58,000 bases of DNA, from positions 86,457,884 to 86,515,883 of the forward strand of contig CM043944.1 in the NCBI GenBank assembly GCA_014529385.2, given 5' to 3'. Both the position numbers and the translations under genes were made by a program. The notes below the pieces were generated by a model. That model searched no databases and was not told where the DNA came from. It saw nothing but the letters and a program-made list of their open reading frames with translations. This DNA is from Adiantum capillus-veneris. Its lineage: Eukaryota; Streptophyta; Polypodiopsida; Polypodiales; Pteridaceae. Positions 1 through 10,626 of the stretch are shown piece after piece. The first letter of the stretch is position 1. Each line of letters begins with the position of its first letter.

Positions 1-642
1 TAAGACCTAAGCACACAGGCTTGTGGTCTCAAACCCCACTTTAGGTCAAGTTCCAAAATTGCAATTATTAACAACAGTGGATTTTTGACCTAGTCATTTT
101 CGGCCTAGAATACATCTAAATGCTTAGCAATGATTCCCCAATACCCCGCCTATGCTTAGTTTTTTATTTGAAAGTGTAAATTCCTAGTTATGATGAAATT
201 AGGCCGCGGGTCCGGTGATGCCAAAAGCTATGAATTATTGTGGAATGCTTACGTCAATGCGTAGAGATCTTACCTACGTTGCAATGCAACAAACATGACT
301 GCAATGTCACAACCGAGGAGGGAGTAGGAAGCGCGAGAAGGAGAGGAGTGAGCGCGGTTAGCTCACGCTGTGTATTTCATTATCCAAAAGTTGAAAATAA
401 CTTACAAAAATTGGATTTTATACCTTAGCCAAGGTTTTTTGGTGGTCAAAACTAATAATCTGGAGTTCTACCAAAGCTGGGTAATGACAGGTTGATACAA
501 TCTGGAAGCCTGTAAACCCAGCTCATTAATTACAGACTTTATCCAAGAAAATAGGAGTTACAATTTCTCGATTTATCAAAATAATATGTGTTTTACAATG
601 AGAACTTTGAAAAATGGTATCCGTGTTAGCTTACTGCTAACA
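1..642 (-). repeat. 3' LTR of element D (partial, cut by window start)
   Basis: The reverse complement starts with TGTTAGCAG at 642 and aligns along its length with the plus-strand LTR at 13950-14690, including the TATA region and a shared stretch with the words TAGGAATTTACA and GCATAGGCGGGG. Its outer end is off the window; by comparison with the LTR at 13950-14961 roughly 270 bp are missing. A purine-rich tract directly abuts it, so it is the 3' LTR of a minus-strand element. Confidence 0.8.
416..422 (-). promoter_or_regulatory. TATA box in D LTR
   Basis: The reverse strand reads GGCTAAGGTATAAAATCC. The same position in the related LTR at 14261 reads GGCTAAGATATAAATGCC, so the element is conserved between copies and is the likely promoter core. 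Confidence 0.6.
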
Positions 643-688
643 TTCCCCACTCCACGCCTGTGTCGTCCCTTGACATAGCTTTAAGGGT
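643..688 (-). other. 3' polypurine tract and end of D internal region
   Basis: On the minus strand GGAGTGGGGAA (653-643) abuts the LTR, as plus-strand primers do. The preceding bases (GTCAAGGGACGACA) match the matching place in C just before its G-run (GTCAGGGACGACAT, about 44153-44166). This ties the LTR at 1-642 to the C/D element type carrying the long terminal ORF. The segment is cut at 689 by element A. Confidence 0.65.
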
Positions 689-2275
689 TGAAGCTTTATG
701 GTCTAGTAACTTGTGTATAGCGGAAAATAGTATGAACATAGTGAGCATTTCATTGGAATAGCTTCCTAACGAGAATAACAAGAGTGCTTGGGTAAAGAGA
801 GCAACAAAAAGTATAACACCTAGTTAGATAGCATGAACAATACTTCAAAAGAGCTATAAATTAAGCAATTGGCAACAGTTGATGACCGAATTTGCATGGA
901 TCCGGTCCCCCCTCCAAAAGGCTTTGTGTTTTGGTTTCTCCCATCAAGAGAGACATTTTACAATACAATTCTTTGTGTTCCTTCAATACTAGCTAGTGCA
1001 ATGAAGATGGAAACTTCATGCACTAAGCAAAACATTTATCAAACACAACATCAATTCCCTCATGGTCTCAGACCCAAGACCTCACACACCTTCGAAGATG
1101 GTGAGAGCTAGCAGGGTATGAGAGTAGATTGAGAGGAAAAAGGAGTATTCTTACGAGAAAGATGTACATCTCCTCACATAATCACTCATATTAGCATAGC
1201 TTAGCTTAATAATTAGCATGGTAGAGGAGATGAGCATGCATTGAATCTTGGATCTTGATTGGATTTGCATCACAAATCCAAGAGTTGTTGGTGTAGGCCT
1301 CCCTTCGCACAAGCTTGGAGTAGGTGGTAAGCTTTCCATTAAAGCTTGAGAACGAGAGAGAGAGTCTTCTTGCTTTACACATGAGATTATGTGAGTGTGT
1401 GTGTGATAATGCCTTGCAAAAATCATCCCCCTCTCTCTCTTGGTCGACTCCTCTTGCTATTTGCTCATCCTCACACCTCATTGGACCTCCCCAGGCCTAG
1501 CCAATGGAAATTAAGCAGCATAATTGATAGTCTTCTGACAGGTGTCCCCCTTTCCCCTTTTGTGAGAGCTTTAGGTAATTACTTAATTCAACTAAACTCT
1601 CATTGGACCCCTTTGCCTCCTGGCCAATAGGACTCAGGCAAGCCATTGGGCTGCTGAATGCTCATTGGACCCCTTGGGAGACTGTCCAATAGTCTTCTAG
1701 AGAGCTTAATTCTTATTGATTCTTTTATTAAGTGTTTTTAAATTAATTAAACTAGATTTAATCTATCCTAATTTATAATTGTCCACCTCCAAGGCCATAC
1801 AATAGGAATTGAGTACACTTTGTGGGAATCTAGGCTAGGGAGCTGACATGTGTCCCTCATTTCCTTTGTGTAAAGGGAGCTCGTGTGTGTGCATGTGTGT
1901 TTCTCTCTCATCTCCTACTTCTAGGCTCGCCCCCTCCTATGTAGGGATGGTTGAAGACTTTTGGGACACACACCAAGCATCCAATTTCCCTAGGCTTTTG
2001 AACTTTGGACACAACCTTTGAATTTTGGAACCTTACCATTTTGGAAGTCTTAATGGGCTGAACCCTAAGGTCTTTGGAGCCCATTGTTGCACATAGCTCT
2101 TTTGCAGATGGCCCCCCCTTTGGATCCCTATTTTCCCTTCTTTGTATCCCTAATGTGGACGGTCTGCTAACTTAACCAATATTCTAGCCTTTTCTACCCT
2201 GGCACTTCCCATATTAAATGATCAGTTTAACATGAGAAATACATTTAGGAGAATTAGATATTGATTATTATGACA
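689..2275 (-). repeat. 3' LTR of element A
   Basis: About 1.59 kb, aligned end to end with 7352-8969. On the minus strand it begins TGTCATAATAATC at 2275. The two LTRs differ by several percent by eye plus a large GA-repeat length difference, more than the C pair, so A is probably the older insertion. Its outer (left) terminus has lost the TGTAACA end seen in the other copies. Confidence 0.85.
1479..1690. repeat. Array of ATTGG...CCAAT inverted pairs in A LTR
   Basis: CATTGG at 1479-1484 pairs with CCAATG at 1501-1506; CATTGG at 1601-1606 with CCAAT at 1624-1628; ATTGG at 1664-1668 with CCAAT at 1686-1690. A fourth, degraded pair lies near 1778-1805 and is better kept in the other LTR (about 8467-8500). 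The pairs recur in all three A-family LTRs. CCAAT is the NF-Y core, so they may be promoter elements or short hairpins; function is inferred. Confidence 0.5.
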
Positions 2276-2289
2276 TTACCTCTCTCTTG
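2276..2289 (-). other. 3' polypurine tract of element A
   Basis: The minus strand reads CAAGAGAGAGGTAA directly before the LTR start TGTCATAAT, the expected place for the plus-strand primer. Confidence 0.6.
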
Positions 2290-2628
2290 AAATCATAGTC
2301 GTCCTCGACTATGGGGTAGAGAAGATAAAGCATATTCATTAGTCCTTTTCCTAGCGGGTAGAGGATCCCTATTTTACCCTACAACATCGTTCCAGAATGG
2401 ATGACTAGTCCATTTGGTGCTTGAGAGCCTAAGCTGCCGCAAGCATGTCTGCACATTAGTCCTATCAATCTTCCATAGTAGAGTAACAAGCTCTACTTGG
2501 TGTTTGGGAGACGTCGTCTCGGCAAACTTGATCTAAGCATGCATACTATTTTATTTTTGTGCACAATAAAGAAAAAGAGAGTCTTATAAGACAAAAACTT
2601 TGTTCATTTTTAACATTTGTACATTTTC

Positions 2629-3183
2629 TTACTCTAGGGAAGCATTGTAAGCATTGAAAAGTTTTAGGTTATCCTTCAATTGTATGTTTTGCATCCATCT
2701 AGCATCTTCAAAAGGATACTTCTTAAACTTAATAAGATATCGTCGGATAGTCTTACTGCCTCTTAGTACCTTGTCTTCATGTTGGAGAATGGACTCGGGC
2801 TGCAACACCTCTTCTTGGTCCTCGATCTCTGGTGGGTCTTCAATAGTTGGTTCTTGAGGTGGTTCTCCTTTGTAAGGCTTTAATAGGATCACATGAAAAG
2901 CATTGTGTATGAGCAAGTGACTGGGCAACTTGAGTTGATAGGCCATCTCATTGATTGGCCTAAGAATCTGGAAAGGACCATAGTACCTTTTTGCTAACTT
3001 AGCATAGTACTTTTGGTGTCCTATAGGATTCTTGCCCGTCGTGTGCCTTAATCGAGCCTTGGGAAATTTGAGTAAGACCCAATCATTTTCTTTAAAGGAT
3101 TGGGCTCTTCTGTGCTTATCAGCAACAGCCTTTTGCCTTTGCTGTGAGATAGAGATAGCATCCTTAATCTTCTGGAAAGATTC
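2629..3183 (-). pseudogene. A integrase C-terminus and chromodomain
   Basis: Residues encoded by 2946-2629 start with a linker typical of the integrase end ([14 protein letters not shown]), then an acidic stretch, then a chromodomain-like block ([31 protein letters not shown]) with the aromatic/WE-type core partly altered. Chromodomains of this group guide integration to methylated-histone heterochromatin. The join to the upstream integrase (2947-3183) is out of frame. The chromodomain is recognised from sequence; an effect on targeting is family knowledge. Confidence 0.7.
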
Positions 3184-4734
3184 TTATAGGTCTTGGCTAT
3201 ACTCATCTGCAGCGAAGATCTTCCCATGTACCTTAAGTAGCAAGGGACCTTTTGATCTTCCCTCAATTACCTTGAAAGGTTCTTTTCTCGTGGAAGTATG
3301 TACAGTGTTATTGTAAGCATACTCCACTAAGGGTAAGTACTTCTCCCATTGAAATCTTTGATCTACTTCCGTTACATAGGCTTTTATTAGATTGAGAATT
3401 GTTAGGTTAGTTGTTTCACTTTGGCCGTCCATTTGTGGGTGATAGGCCAAAGAGAAATTTAGCCTTGTTCCTAAATTCTCAAAGAGACCCTTCCAGAAAT
3501 TATTGGTCATTCTAGGATCTCTATCCGACACTATGGACATTGGCAAGCCATGGTACTTGAAGATTTGTGAAATGAAGAGGGTTGCCATTTGATGGGCTTT
3601 GATAGTCTTTTTGACAGGTATAAAATGAGCTTGTTTACTGAACCTGTCTACTATCGTCCATATTCCTGTATTCCCATGGATAGACTTAGGCAATCCAAAG
3701 ATAAAATCCATGGGTATGCTCTCCCATGGTGAATTAGGGATTGGCAAAGGTTGAATCAATCCAAGTTGCTTCCCTCTATCAAAGTTCGTCTTTTGGAATA
3801 CCACACATTTAGAAACATACTCCTGTATGTTTGCTTTCATGGTAGGCCAATAGAAATATGTTTCAATCCCCTTTAGGGTAGACTGAATCCCTGCATGCCC
3901 TCCATAAGGAGGAGCATGAGATTCATACATTAATTTCTCATGTAGTGAGCTAGTAACGCATAGTCTATTGCCATAGAGAAGATAACCATCTTGTAAAGTA
4001 AATGGTTCCTCTTTCTTCCCTAGTGCAAGGGCTGAAATCACATCTCTAAAATCGGGATCAATAGCATACTCATCTATCATAGAAGATAGATCATTGTGAG
4101 TTGCTATGGAAACCACATTCACTCTCGGCCGTCTTGAGAGTGCATCGGCTACTTGATTATGCTTTCCAGCAATGTGAGCAATATGAAAATGAAATTGCGA
4201 AAGAAAGTTTGCCCACATCATTTGTTTGTCGGAGAGCTTGGTCTGCATCATGAAGTACTTAAGACTTTGGTGATCCGTTCGCAGAACGAAAGGAGTCCCC
4301 AATAAATAGTGCTTCCATAAGTCTAAGGCATGTACAACTGCGGGGAGTTCCTTTTCATATGTGCCAAGAGCTTGCTCAACAGGGTCGAGCCTTTGACTTT
4401 CATAGCCTATGGCGTGCCCTTCTTGGAGCAAAAAAGCTCTAAGGCAATCACCACAAGCATCACATTGGACCTCAAATGGCTTTGAGAGATCCGGTAGTGT
4501 AAGCACAGGTTGAGAGATAAGCTTTTCTTTAAGCTTTTTGAAAGCATTGTTTTCCTTGGCAGACCATGTGTACCTAACGTGTTTCTTTGTCACTTCATGT
4601 AATGGTCCTGCTATTAGTGAGAACTTTTCTATGAAGCGTCTATAGTATGCACACATACCTATAAAGCTTCTTAACTCATGAAGATTCCTTGGTTTAGGCC
4701 ATCCTTTTATTACCTCTAACTTTGATGGATCCAT
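3184..4734 (-). pseudogene. A pol: RT thumb, RNase H and integrase
   Basis: A 516-codon open stretch holding, in order, the RT thumb (GMCAYYRRFI), RNase H with acidic residues in FEVQCDAC, LGTYEKELPAV, LRTDHQSLKY and QVADALSRR, then an integrase with an HHCC-like finger (ending CVVFQ instead of CxxC) and DDE core: Asp in PMDFIFGLPKS, Asp in IVSDRDPRM and Glu in DGQSETTN. The distinct spacing and the following chromodomain fit a chromovirus. It starts inside RT because the frame changes near 4845. Confidence 0.85.
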
Positions 4735-5246
4735 TTGGATGCCATCTTGAGAGATAATGTGACCTAAATATTGAATCTCTTGTAAGAAAAATTCACTTTT
4801 CTTTAGATTAACATAAAGTTGATTCTCTCTTAGAACTTGAAATATTACCTGAGGTGTTGCTTGTGTTTGTCTAATGAATTAGAGTAGATGATGATATCAT
4901 CAACGAACACTCTAGTAAAGGTTCGGTGAGGCCTGAATAGCTTCTCCATCAAGCGGTTGAATGTGGTTGGTGCATTGGTCAAGCCAAAAGACATGACAAT
5001 GTATTCGTAAAGACCAAACGTAGTACAAAATGCGGTCTTTACAATGTCTTGATCAACTATCCTTATTTGATGATAGCCACTTTTTAGGTCAATCCTACTG
5101 AAGTAGGTAAACCCTTGTAACTTATCAAATAGGTCTTCTACCCATGGAATGGGAAACCTATTTTTGATAGTGATCCTATTTAGTTCTCTATAGTCGACAG
5201 ACATACGATATGTGCCATCTTTCTTTTTCACTAGTAGCACAGGAGA
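4735..5246 (-). pseudogene. A reverse transcriptase palm/fingers (frameshifted)
   Basis: Contains RT signatures: LLVKKKDGTYRMSVDYRELN, RIDLKSGYHQIR, MSFGLTNAPTTFNRLM and the catalytic FVDDIIIYS. An in-frame TGA at about 5244 separates it from the upstream part. A TAA at about 4846 ends this frame, and the remaining fingers-palm sequence continues in another frame to 4735. These are lesions of a dead copy, as stop and shift positions are not shared with C or D. Confidence 0.85.
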
Positions 5247-6323
5247 TCAAAATGGAGATGAGCTAGGCCTAAGCATGCCCTTCTTGACTAACTCATGCAC
5301 TTGCCGCATAATCTCCTCTTGTTGAGCTTGAGAAACTCTATAAGGAGGTTTGTTAAGCGGTGAACTTCCTAGCAGAAATTCAATTGCATGGTCATCATTA
5401 CCTCGTTTAGGAGGTAGTTCACAAGGGATGTCGTCAATAAAGACATCCTGAAACCCCTTGAGAAAATTGGATAACTTTAATTCCTTTTGATTGTGTATAT
5501 TTTCTTTTGCTAAAACATTAGGTTCATTTTGAGAATCTCCAACAAAAATCATGTACATGAAAATAGAGCTCTTTATTGACTTGTTGAAAGCTTGTGTACA
5601 TACAATGGGTATAGTGTTACCCATTTTCTTAGCATCTATATACATATCTTTTTCCCTGAACTTAAAGGAGATTCTCCTTTCAGGGTATTTAACATTGGCA
5701 ACCATGCAATCAAACCATGGTGCCCCTAGGATTACATCCTCATGCTTGAAAGGAGAAATAAAGAAGTCCTCTTTGTCCACATAGCTTTGGACATGGAGCC
5801 TCAATTTTCCAATTAAAGGAGTGACTGAAGCTTCTTGCCCCTTGAAAGCACCATCTGCAGGTAGGACATCTCCCATCTCGTAGGCTTATATGCCTATCTT
5901 GGTGGCCAACTCTATAGATATAAAATTGTGAGTAGAACCAGGGTCAAAGAGAATAAAAGCATCATGTTCTCTTACATTTCCCCAAGCATGGCATAGAGGA
6001 GATCCTTTGTGGTGAGTTTCCTCCTCTTGGATTTTGACCAAGGTAGCTCTAGGAGGTTCATGGCGGGTGTTCTTTTGGGGACAAGCGCAATATGCATGCC
6101 CTTGATCGCCGCACTTGAAATAGCGGTTATCCTTGTGATAACTCTCAAGCTCTTTAGGAGAGAGTTTATTTTTTTCTTTACAAAATCCCTTCTCTTTACC
6201 TTTGTTGGAGTTGCCCTTAGAAGACTTTTGGACATTCCCCTTCCCCTTAGGCTCATTGGAACACTTGTTTTCCGTGGGCTTAGAATCTCTTTGAACTTCT
6301 TGAGCTTGGACGACCTCTTCCAT
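5247..6323 (-). pseudogene. A gag C-terminus, zinc knuckle, protease, RT N-terminus
   Basis: A lysine-rich stretch is followed by one degraded zinc knuckle (YFKCGDQGHAYCAC, first Cys replaced by Tyr). Then comes a retropepsin with the FDPGSTHNFIS active site, where DPG is usual for this chromovirus group, and the downstream ILGAPWF motif. An in-frame TAA near 5886 splits active site from flap. The end (PPYRVSQAQQEEIMRQV) is the start of RT. Acts in processing the polyprotein in the family. Confidence 0.75.
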
Positions 6324-6931
6324 GCGGCATAGGATTTCCTATGGCCTCTTCTTTTTGATGGTTCAAAGGTTGCACCATCACTTTCTTCAGGAAGATGGAG
6401 AAGAGGGTGTCCTCTTTCTTTCCTTTTTCTTCTCTTGATTTTTGTCATCCCTCTTTGAAGTATGGTGTGGAGAAGTATGTGATGGTCTTCTTCATTTTGG
6501 AGGTGATGGAGAGCGTTTAGCCCGCGTCTTTGTGGAGCCATCTCCGCCGAGGTGGCAAAAGACTCACTTCTTTGTCGTTTCTTTGGTGGAGGCTCTTGAA
6601 TTCTCCTATGAGAAGGAGATTCATCATCAAGGAGAAAATTTTTGAGCCCTTCATATGGATCCTCTTCTTCTTCCCAAATCAGAGAGAGGCCTCTTTCGGA
6701 AGTCTCGCAAGGAGGCTTCCTAGGTGCTCTCTCGTCATGGTGGGGAGCTTGGAGAATCCCATGAGCATGAAGCTACCATTGCACTTCACTTTGGAGGGAT
6801 GGATTGCCCATGTCTTGTTGAAGCCTAGAAACAAGATAGTTAACAAGCATCGGGGCATCATTAGTAGCTTGCTCATTAGAAAAATCAAAGTTATCAACAT
6901 TAATTTCACTCTCTTTACTATTGTCATCCAT
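6324..6931 (-). pseudogene. A gag N-terminal remnant
   Basis: An ATG at 6931 starts MDDNSKESEINVDNFDFSN, followed by a stop near 6772 and short basic and serine-rich pieces in shifting frames. The usual capsid core (W..FxxxF) is not found between here and the zinc knuckle, so a large part of gag has been deleted. Gag identity rests on its position between PBS and zinc knuckle. Confidence 0.5.
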
Positions 6932-7338
6932 TCTAACAAATTTTAGGTGTAAACTTTTTAGCTGTACTTTGGCACTTCAAGCCCTAGTTGCTACTCCTCT
7001 TTACCCCTTTAGAAAAAGAAATCAAGCTACTATACCCGTGGCTCGAATACCATTAATTTCAAGGAATAGAAGAGAGGGTCATTCAACACCAAAACAGCAC
7101 CAGCTCCTGCCAAAAAGCTTCTAATAGCTCAATAGTGGTTAAGCCGTAGGCAAGCCCCGTAGGACTCCACTATTAAGACCATAGCTCTCGACGGTGATGC
7201 CCCGTTAACTGCACAAAGACAGGCGCACTGTAAGGCTGAAAAATCCCTATTCTACTTACTCACATGCAATTGATAGTACCAACCATTTACAGCTAGCTTG
7301 AGGACCTCCCTTCTTGAGCAAGAAAAGAGAAACCTTGT
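6932..7338 (-). other. A 5' leader between PBS and gag
   Basis: About 400 bp without a coding signal, between the PBS and the gag ATG. I see no conserved element in it. Confidence 0.5.
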
Positions 7339-7350
7339 GCTCTGATACCA
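7339..7350 (-). other. Primer-binding site of A (initiator-Met tRNA)
   Basis: The minus strand reads TGGTATCAGAGC, complementary to the 3' end of plant initiator methionine tRNA, one base inside the LTR end (TGTTACA). This fixes the right LTR as the 5' LTR and the element's strand. Confidence 0.9.
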
Positions 7351-7351
7351 A

Positions 7352-8000
7352 TGTAACAGTTAATGGTCTAGTAACTTGTGTGTAGCGGAAAATAGCATGA
7401 ACATAGTGAGCATTTCATTAGAATAGCTTCCTAATGAGAATAACAAGAATGCTTGGGTGGAGAGAGCAACAAAAAGTATAACACCTAGTTAGATAGCATG
7501 AACAATACTTCAAAAGAGAGAGAAATTAAGAAATTGATAGCAGTTGAGGATCGGATTTGCATGGAGGCCAAGGCTTTGTATTATGGTTTCTCCCATCAAG
7601 AGAGACATTTTACAATACAATTCTTCTTGTTCCTTCAACACTAGCTAGTGCAATGAAGATGGAAACTTCATGCACTAAGCAAAACACTTATCCAACACAA
7701 CATCTATTCCCTCACGGTCTCAGACCCAAGACCTCACACACCTTTGAAGATGGTGAGAGCTAGCGGGGTATGAGAGTAGATTGAGAGGAAGGAGTATTCT
7801 TACGAGAAAGATGTACATCTCGTCACATAATCACTCATATTAGCATAGCTTACCTTAGTAATTAGCATGGTAGAGGAGATGAGCATGCATTGAAGCTTGG
7901 ATCTTGGTTGGATTTGCATCACAAAGCCAAGAGTCGTTGGTGTAGGCCTCCCTTCTCACAAGCTTGGAGTAGGTGGTAAGCTTTCCATTAAAGCTTGAGA

Positions 8001-8059
<59 letters not shown>

Positions 8060-8969
8060 TTCTTGATTTACACATGAGATTGTGTGAGTATGTGTGTGAT
8101 AATGCCTTGCAAAAATCAGTCCCCCTCTCTCTCTTGGTCAACCCCTCTTGCTATTTTCTCATCCTCACACCTCATTGGACCTCCCCAGGCCTAGCCAATG
8201 GAAATTAAGCAGCATAAGTGATAGTCTTCTGACATGTGTCCCTCTTTTCCTTTTTGTGAGAGATTTAGGTAATTACTTAGTTCAACTAAACTCTCATTGG
8301 ATCCCTTTACCTTCTGGCCAATAGGAATCAGGAAAGACATTAGGCTACTGAATGCTCATTGGACCCCTTGGGAGACCGTCCAATAGTCTTCTAGAGAGCT
8401 CAATTATTATTGATTATTTTATTAAGTGTTTTTTAAATAATTAATCTAGATTTACTCTAGCCCAATTCTCATTGATCCACCTCCAAGGCCATCCAATAGG
8501 AATTGAGTACACCTTGTGGGAATATAGGCTAGGAAGCTGACATGTGTCTCATTCCCTTTGTGTAAAGGGAGCTTGTGTGCGTGTGTGTGAGTTTCTCTCT
8601 CATCTCCTACTTCTAGGGCTCGACCCCTCCTATGTAGGGATGGTTGAAGACTTTTGGGACACACACCAAGCATCCAATTTCCCTAGGCTTTTGAACTTTG
8701 GACACAACCTTTGAATTTTGGAACCTTAGCATTTTGGAAGTCTTAATGAGCTGAACCCTAAGGTCTTTGGAACCCACTGTTGCACATAGCTCTTATGCAG
8801 ATGGCCCCCGCTTTGGATCCCTATTTTCCCTCCTTTGGATCCCTACTGTGGACGGTCTACTAACTTAACCAATATTCTAGCTTTTTCTCCCTTGGCACTT
8901 CCCCATATTAAATGATCGGTTTAACATGAGAAAATCATTTAGGAGAATTAGATATTGATTATTATGACA
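7352..8969 (-). repeat. 5' LTR of element A
   Basis: 1,618 bp, with TG/CA ends on both strands (TGTAACAG at the left, TTATGACA at the right). It carries the same CCAAT-pair array as the other copies. It contains a pure GA run at 8003-8057 that is only a few units long in the other LTR, so the run grew after insertion. Confidence 0.85.
8003..8057. repeat. (GA)n microsatellite
   Basis: About 27 uninterrupted GA units inside the A 5' LTR; the counterpart at about 1351-1364 has only about six. Confidence 0.9.
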
Positions 8970-9385
8970 TATAACCTGGTTGGCTCTTCCACCGGCTTGT
9001 GAATTAGATCTGCAAAGGTGGCTGCGGTGGTTTCTTTGGTGAAAGTACCTACCGTTTTCCTGTCCCTTGCCCTCATCGTCATTCCTTCTATGGGCAGTTT
9101 GTTTGATTTTGCCACTATTTCCTTGGTTATCACCACTTTGACTTTATTTCCCTGTGGGTCAGAAATCTGGGCAGTTCCATCTTCTTTAATTGTGGATAAA
9201 AGTGGATAAAATCTTGTAAGCTTTTTGGAAATCCACACTGCACGGCTCCTATTCATAAATGTCTTTGAGTCCTAGCCTACGGTTGGCTTCTTTAGTCTCA
9301 GGCTTCGCGGAGACATCATACACTTCTTTCGGTAGGAGTTGCAACTCTACCTAATGTCCATCTTGACCAAAGCATACATTTGGTG
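8970..9385 (-). pseudogene. Fragment of D's terminal coiled-coil ORF
   Basis: On the minus strand a 102-codon piece (RFYPLLSTIKEDG, KVKVVITKEIVAKS) and preceding codons (VELQLLPKEVYDVS) align with residues of about 48-185 of the 1,091-aa protein of C (YELATSIQKDG, EKVEVQITPQLIADA, VDVPMIPQELVDYS). It has stops and shifts. The rest of the ORF is missing up to the end piece at 643-688, so A's arrival or later recombination deleted about 2.7 kb. Confidence 0.65.
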
Positions 9386-10066
9386 CATATGCAATCAGGG
9401 TCATTGTACATCGATTACAATGGTCAGATCTACAATCGAGAACCAGAAATGCAAGATCCAACAGATCAGCCAATAGAAGCAAATCTAATTGGAGAACCAA
9501 GCCAAAGACGGTACAAAGGTCAAGATGGAGAAGTCTACAACTTGATGCTCAGTGTTCTAAAAGAAGATGCCAACAATTTGGCAAGCACAGAAACATAAGC
9601 TCCTCTTCAAGAGATTGACATGATAGAGCCAATTGAAATACCACTAGTCATGGCATATTGCTCAGATTGTGGACGAAAAGGTGGACATTTTGCTGAAGAT
9701 TGTCCAAGAAATCCTGACAACAGGGATACATCAACTGCCAAGCAAGATACAAAGCAAATTGGAAATGTGAATCTCGATGTAAGTGCATTTAACTCGTCAC
9801 TTTTTATGCAATCGGATGATTCTGCACTACCATTAGAAGCACCAATAAAAACACTGCAAGTTCAAAGTCAGCATAAAGATGCACAGACACCTGAAAATCT
9901 TAAAATTTATTCTTTGAACAATAAATTCTTGCATGAATTTATTCAATGTGTCGAGATATCACCAAAGGTTGAAAATAATGTTAGATTTGCAAATGATTCT
10001 GCATCCACTAACACAAGTGTGCAATCATTCATGAGTCTACGAGACACATCAAACAGAATGATGTAG
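9386..10066 (+). pseudogene. B gag-like ORF with zinc knuckle
   Basis: One frame, broken by a TAA at 9596. The first part is a Y-D-x-x-G-x-x-Y module (LYIDYNGQIYNRE) resembling the gag N-terminal module of C and D (MYMDRNGTQYVQV in D). Then a zinc knuckle CSDCGRKGGHFAEDC at 9659-9703 with spacing CX2CX5HX4C, almost the same as the second knuckle of D (CIQCCKKGGHFPEDC). The capsid core between the two is missing. The rest has no motif I recognise. Confidence 0.55.
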
Positions 10067-10068
10067 CT

Positions 10069-10506
10069 TTGTATGGTACCCATAATTCATATGCACACTA
10101 TGTGGACCAAAAGGGACAACTATACAAAAGGGATCAACCAGTGTTTGAATGGCCCACATACCAATTCATAGAAGTACGTTCAATGATAGATCAGAAAGGA
10201 TGGTTCATTATAGAGGAAAGAATCTATTATAGCCCATCCTCTCTAGAGCTAAAGGATGTTACTCAAGTGAACCCAGAGATCTGTTCAGAGCCAAACTCTC
10301 CTCCATCGGTAATCAACCTTTGATGTTGTGACCAAACGAGCATATACTTTGACCAAAACAATCGTAGATATAGACGAGAGTCTAGCATCTATGATGCATT
10401 GGGTCCTAAAATCACAGAAGCTCAAATCATAGGAGACCCATGGGATAGACAATATCAGGGCAAAGATAATGCTATCTAGAGATTGACTTGGGGAATAATT
10501 TGTCAT
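10069..10506 (+). pseudogene. B repeated Y-D-G modules 2 and 3
   Basis: Two further copies of the module at 9400-9540. Module 2 has HYVDQKGQLYKRD; module 3, after a TGA at 10321, has IYFDQNNRRYRRE then AQIIGDPWDRQYQGKDN, which aligns with ANLIGEPSQRRYKGQDG of module 1. The unit is about 45-50 residues. No function is known to me; the module also sits at the gag N-terminus of C and D. Confidence 0.5.
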
Positions 10507-10626
10507 GTTTCTCGAAGATACATAGGAAACTATGTAGAAGGTTTATAGATACCAAATGTCAACAGTGCTAGCCAAAGTGTACCTTCACAATCCCAAAAGG
10601 TTAGACTCAACTAGAGCCAGACAGTT

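Larger units (their letters stand above)
689..8969 (-). mobile_element. Element A: decayed chromovirus (Ty3/gypsy with chromodomain)
   Basis: Two long LTRs flank an internal region with an initiator-Met PBS, gag remnant, protease, RT, RNase H, integrase and a C-terminal chromodomain, all on the minus strand; this is chromovirus order. The gag capsid core seems absent and the pol frame has stops and a frameshift, so it is a dead copy. No matching 5-bp target duplication is visible and the outer end of the left LTR is altered (TGAAGC instead of TGTAAC), so the flanks have been rearranged. A further LTR of this family lies at 56924-58000. Confidence 0.85.

Noticed and set aside
9309-9322. GGAGACATCATACA, matching half of the C palindrome plus flank, in the D last-ORF fragment
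   Set aside because: Coding context, half site only; may be chance.
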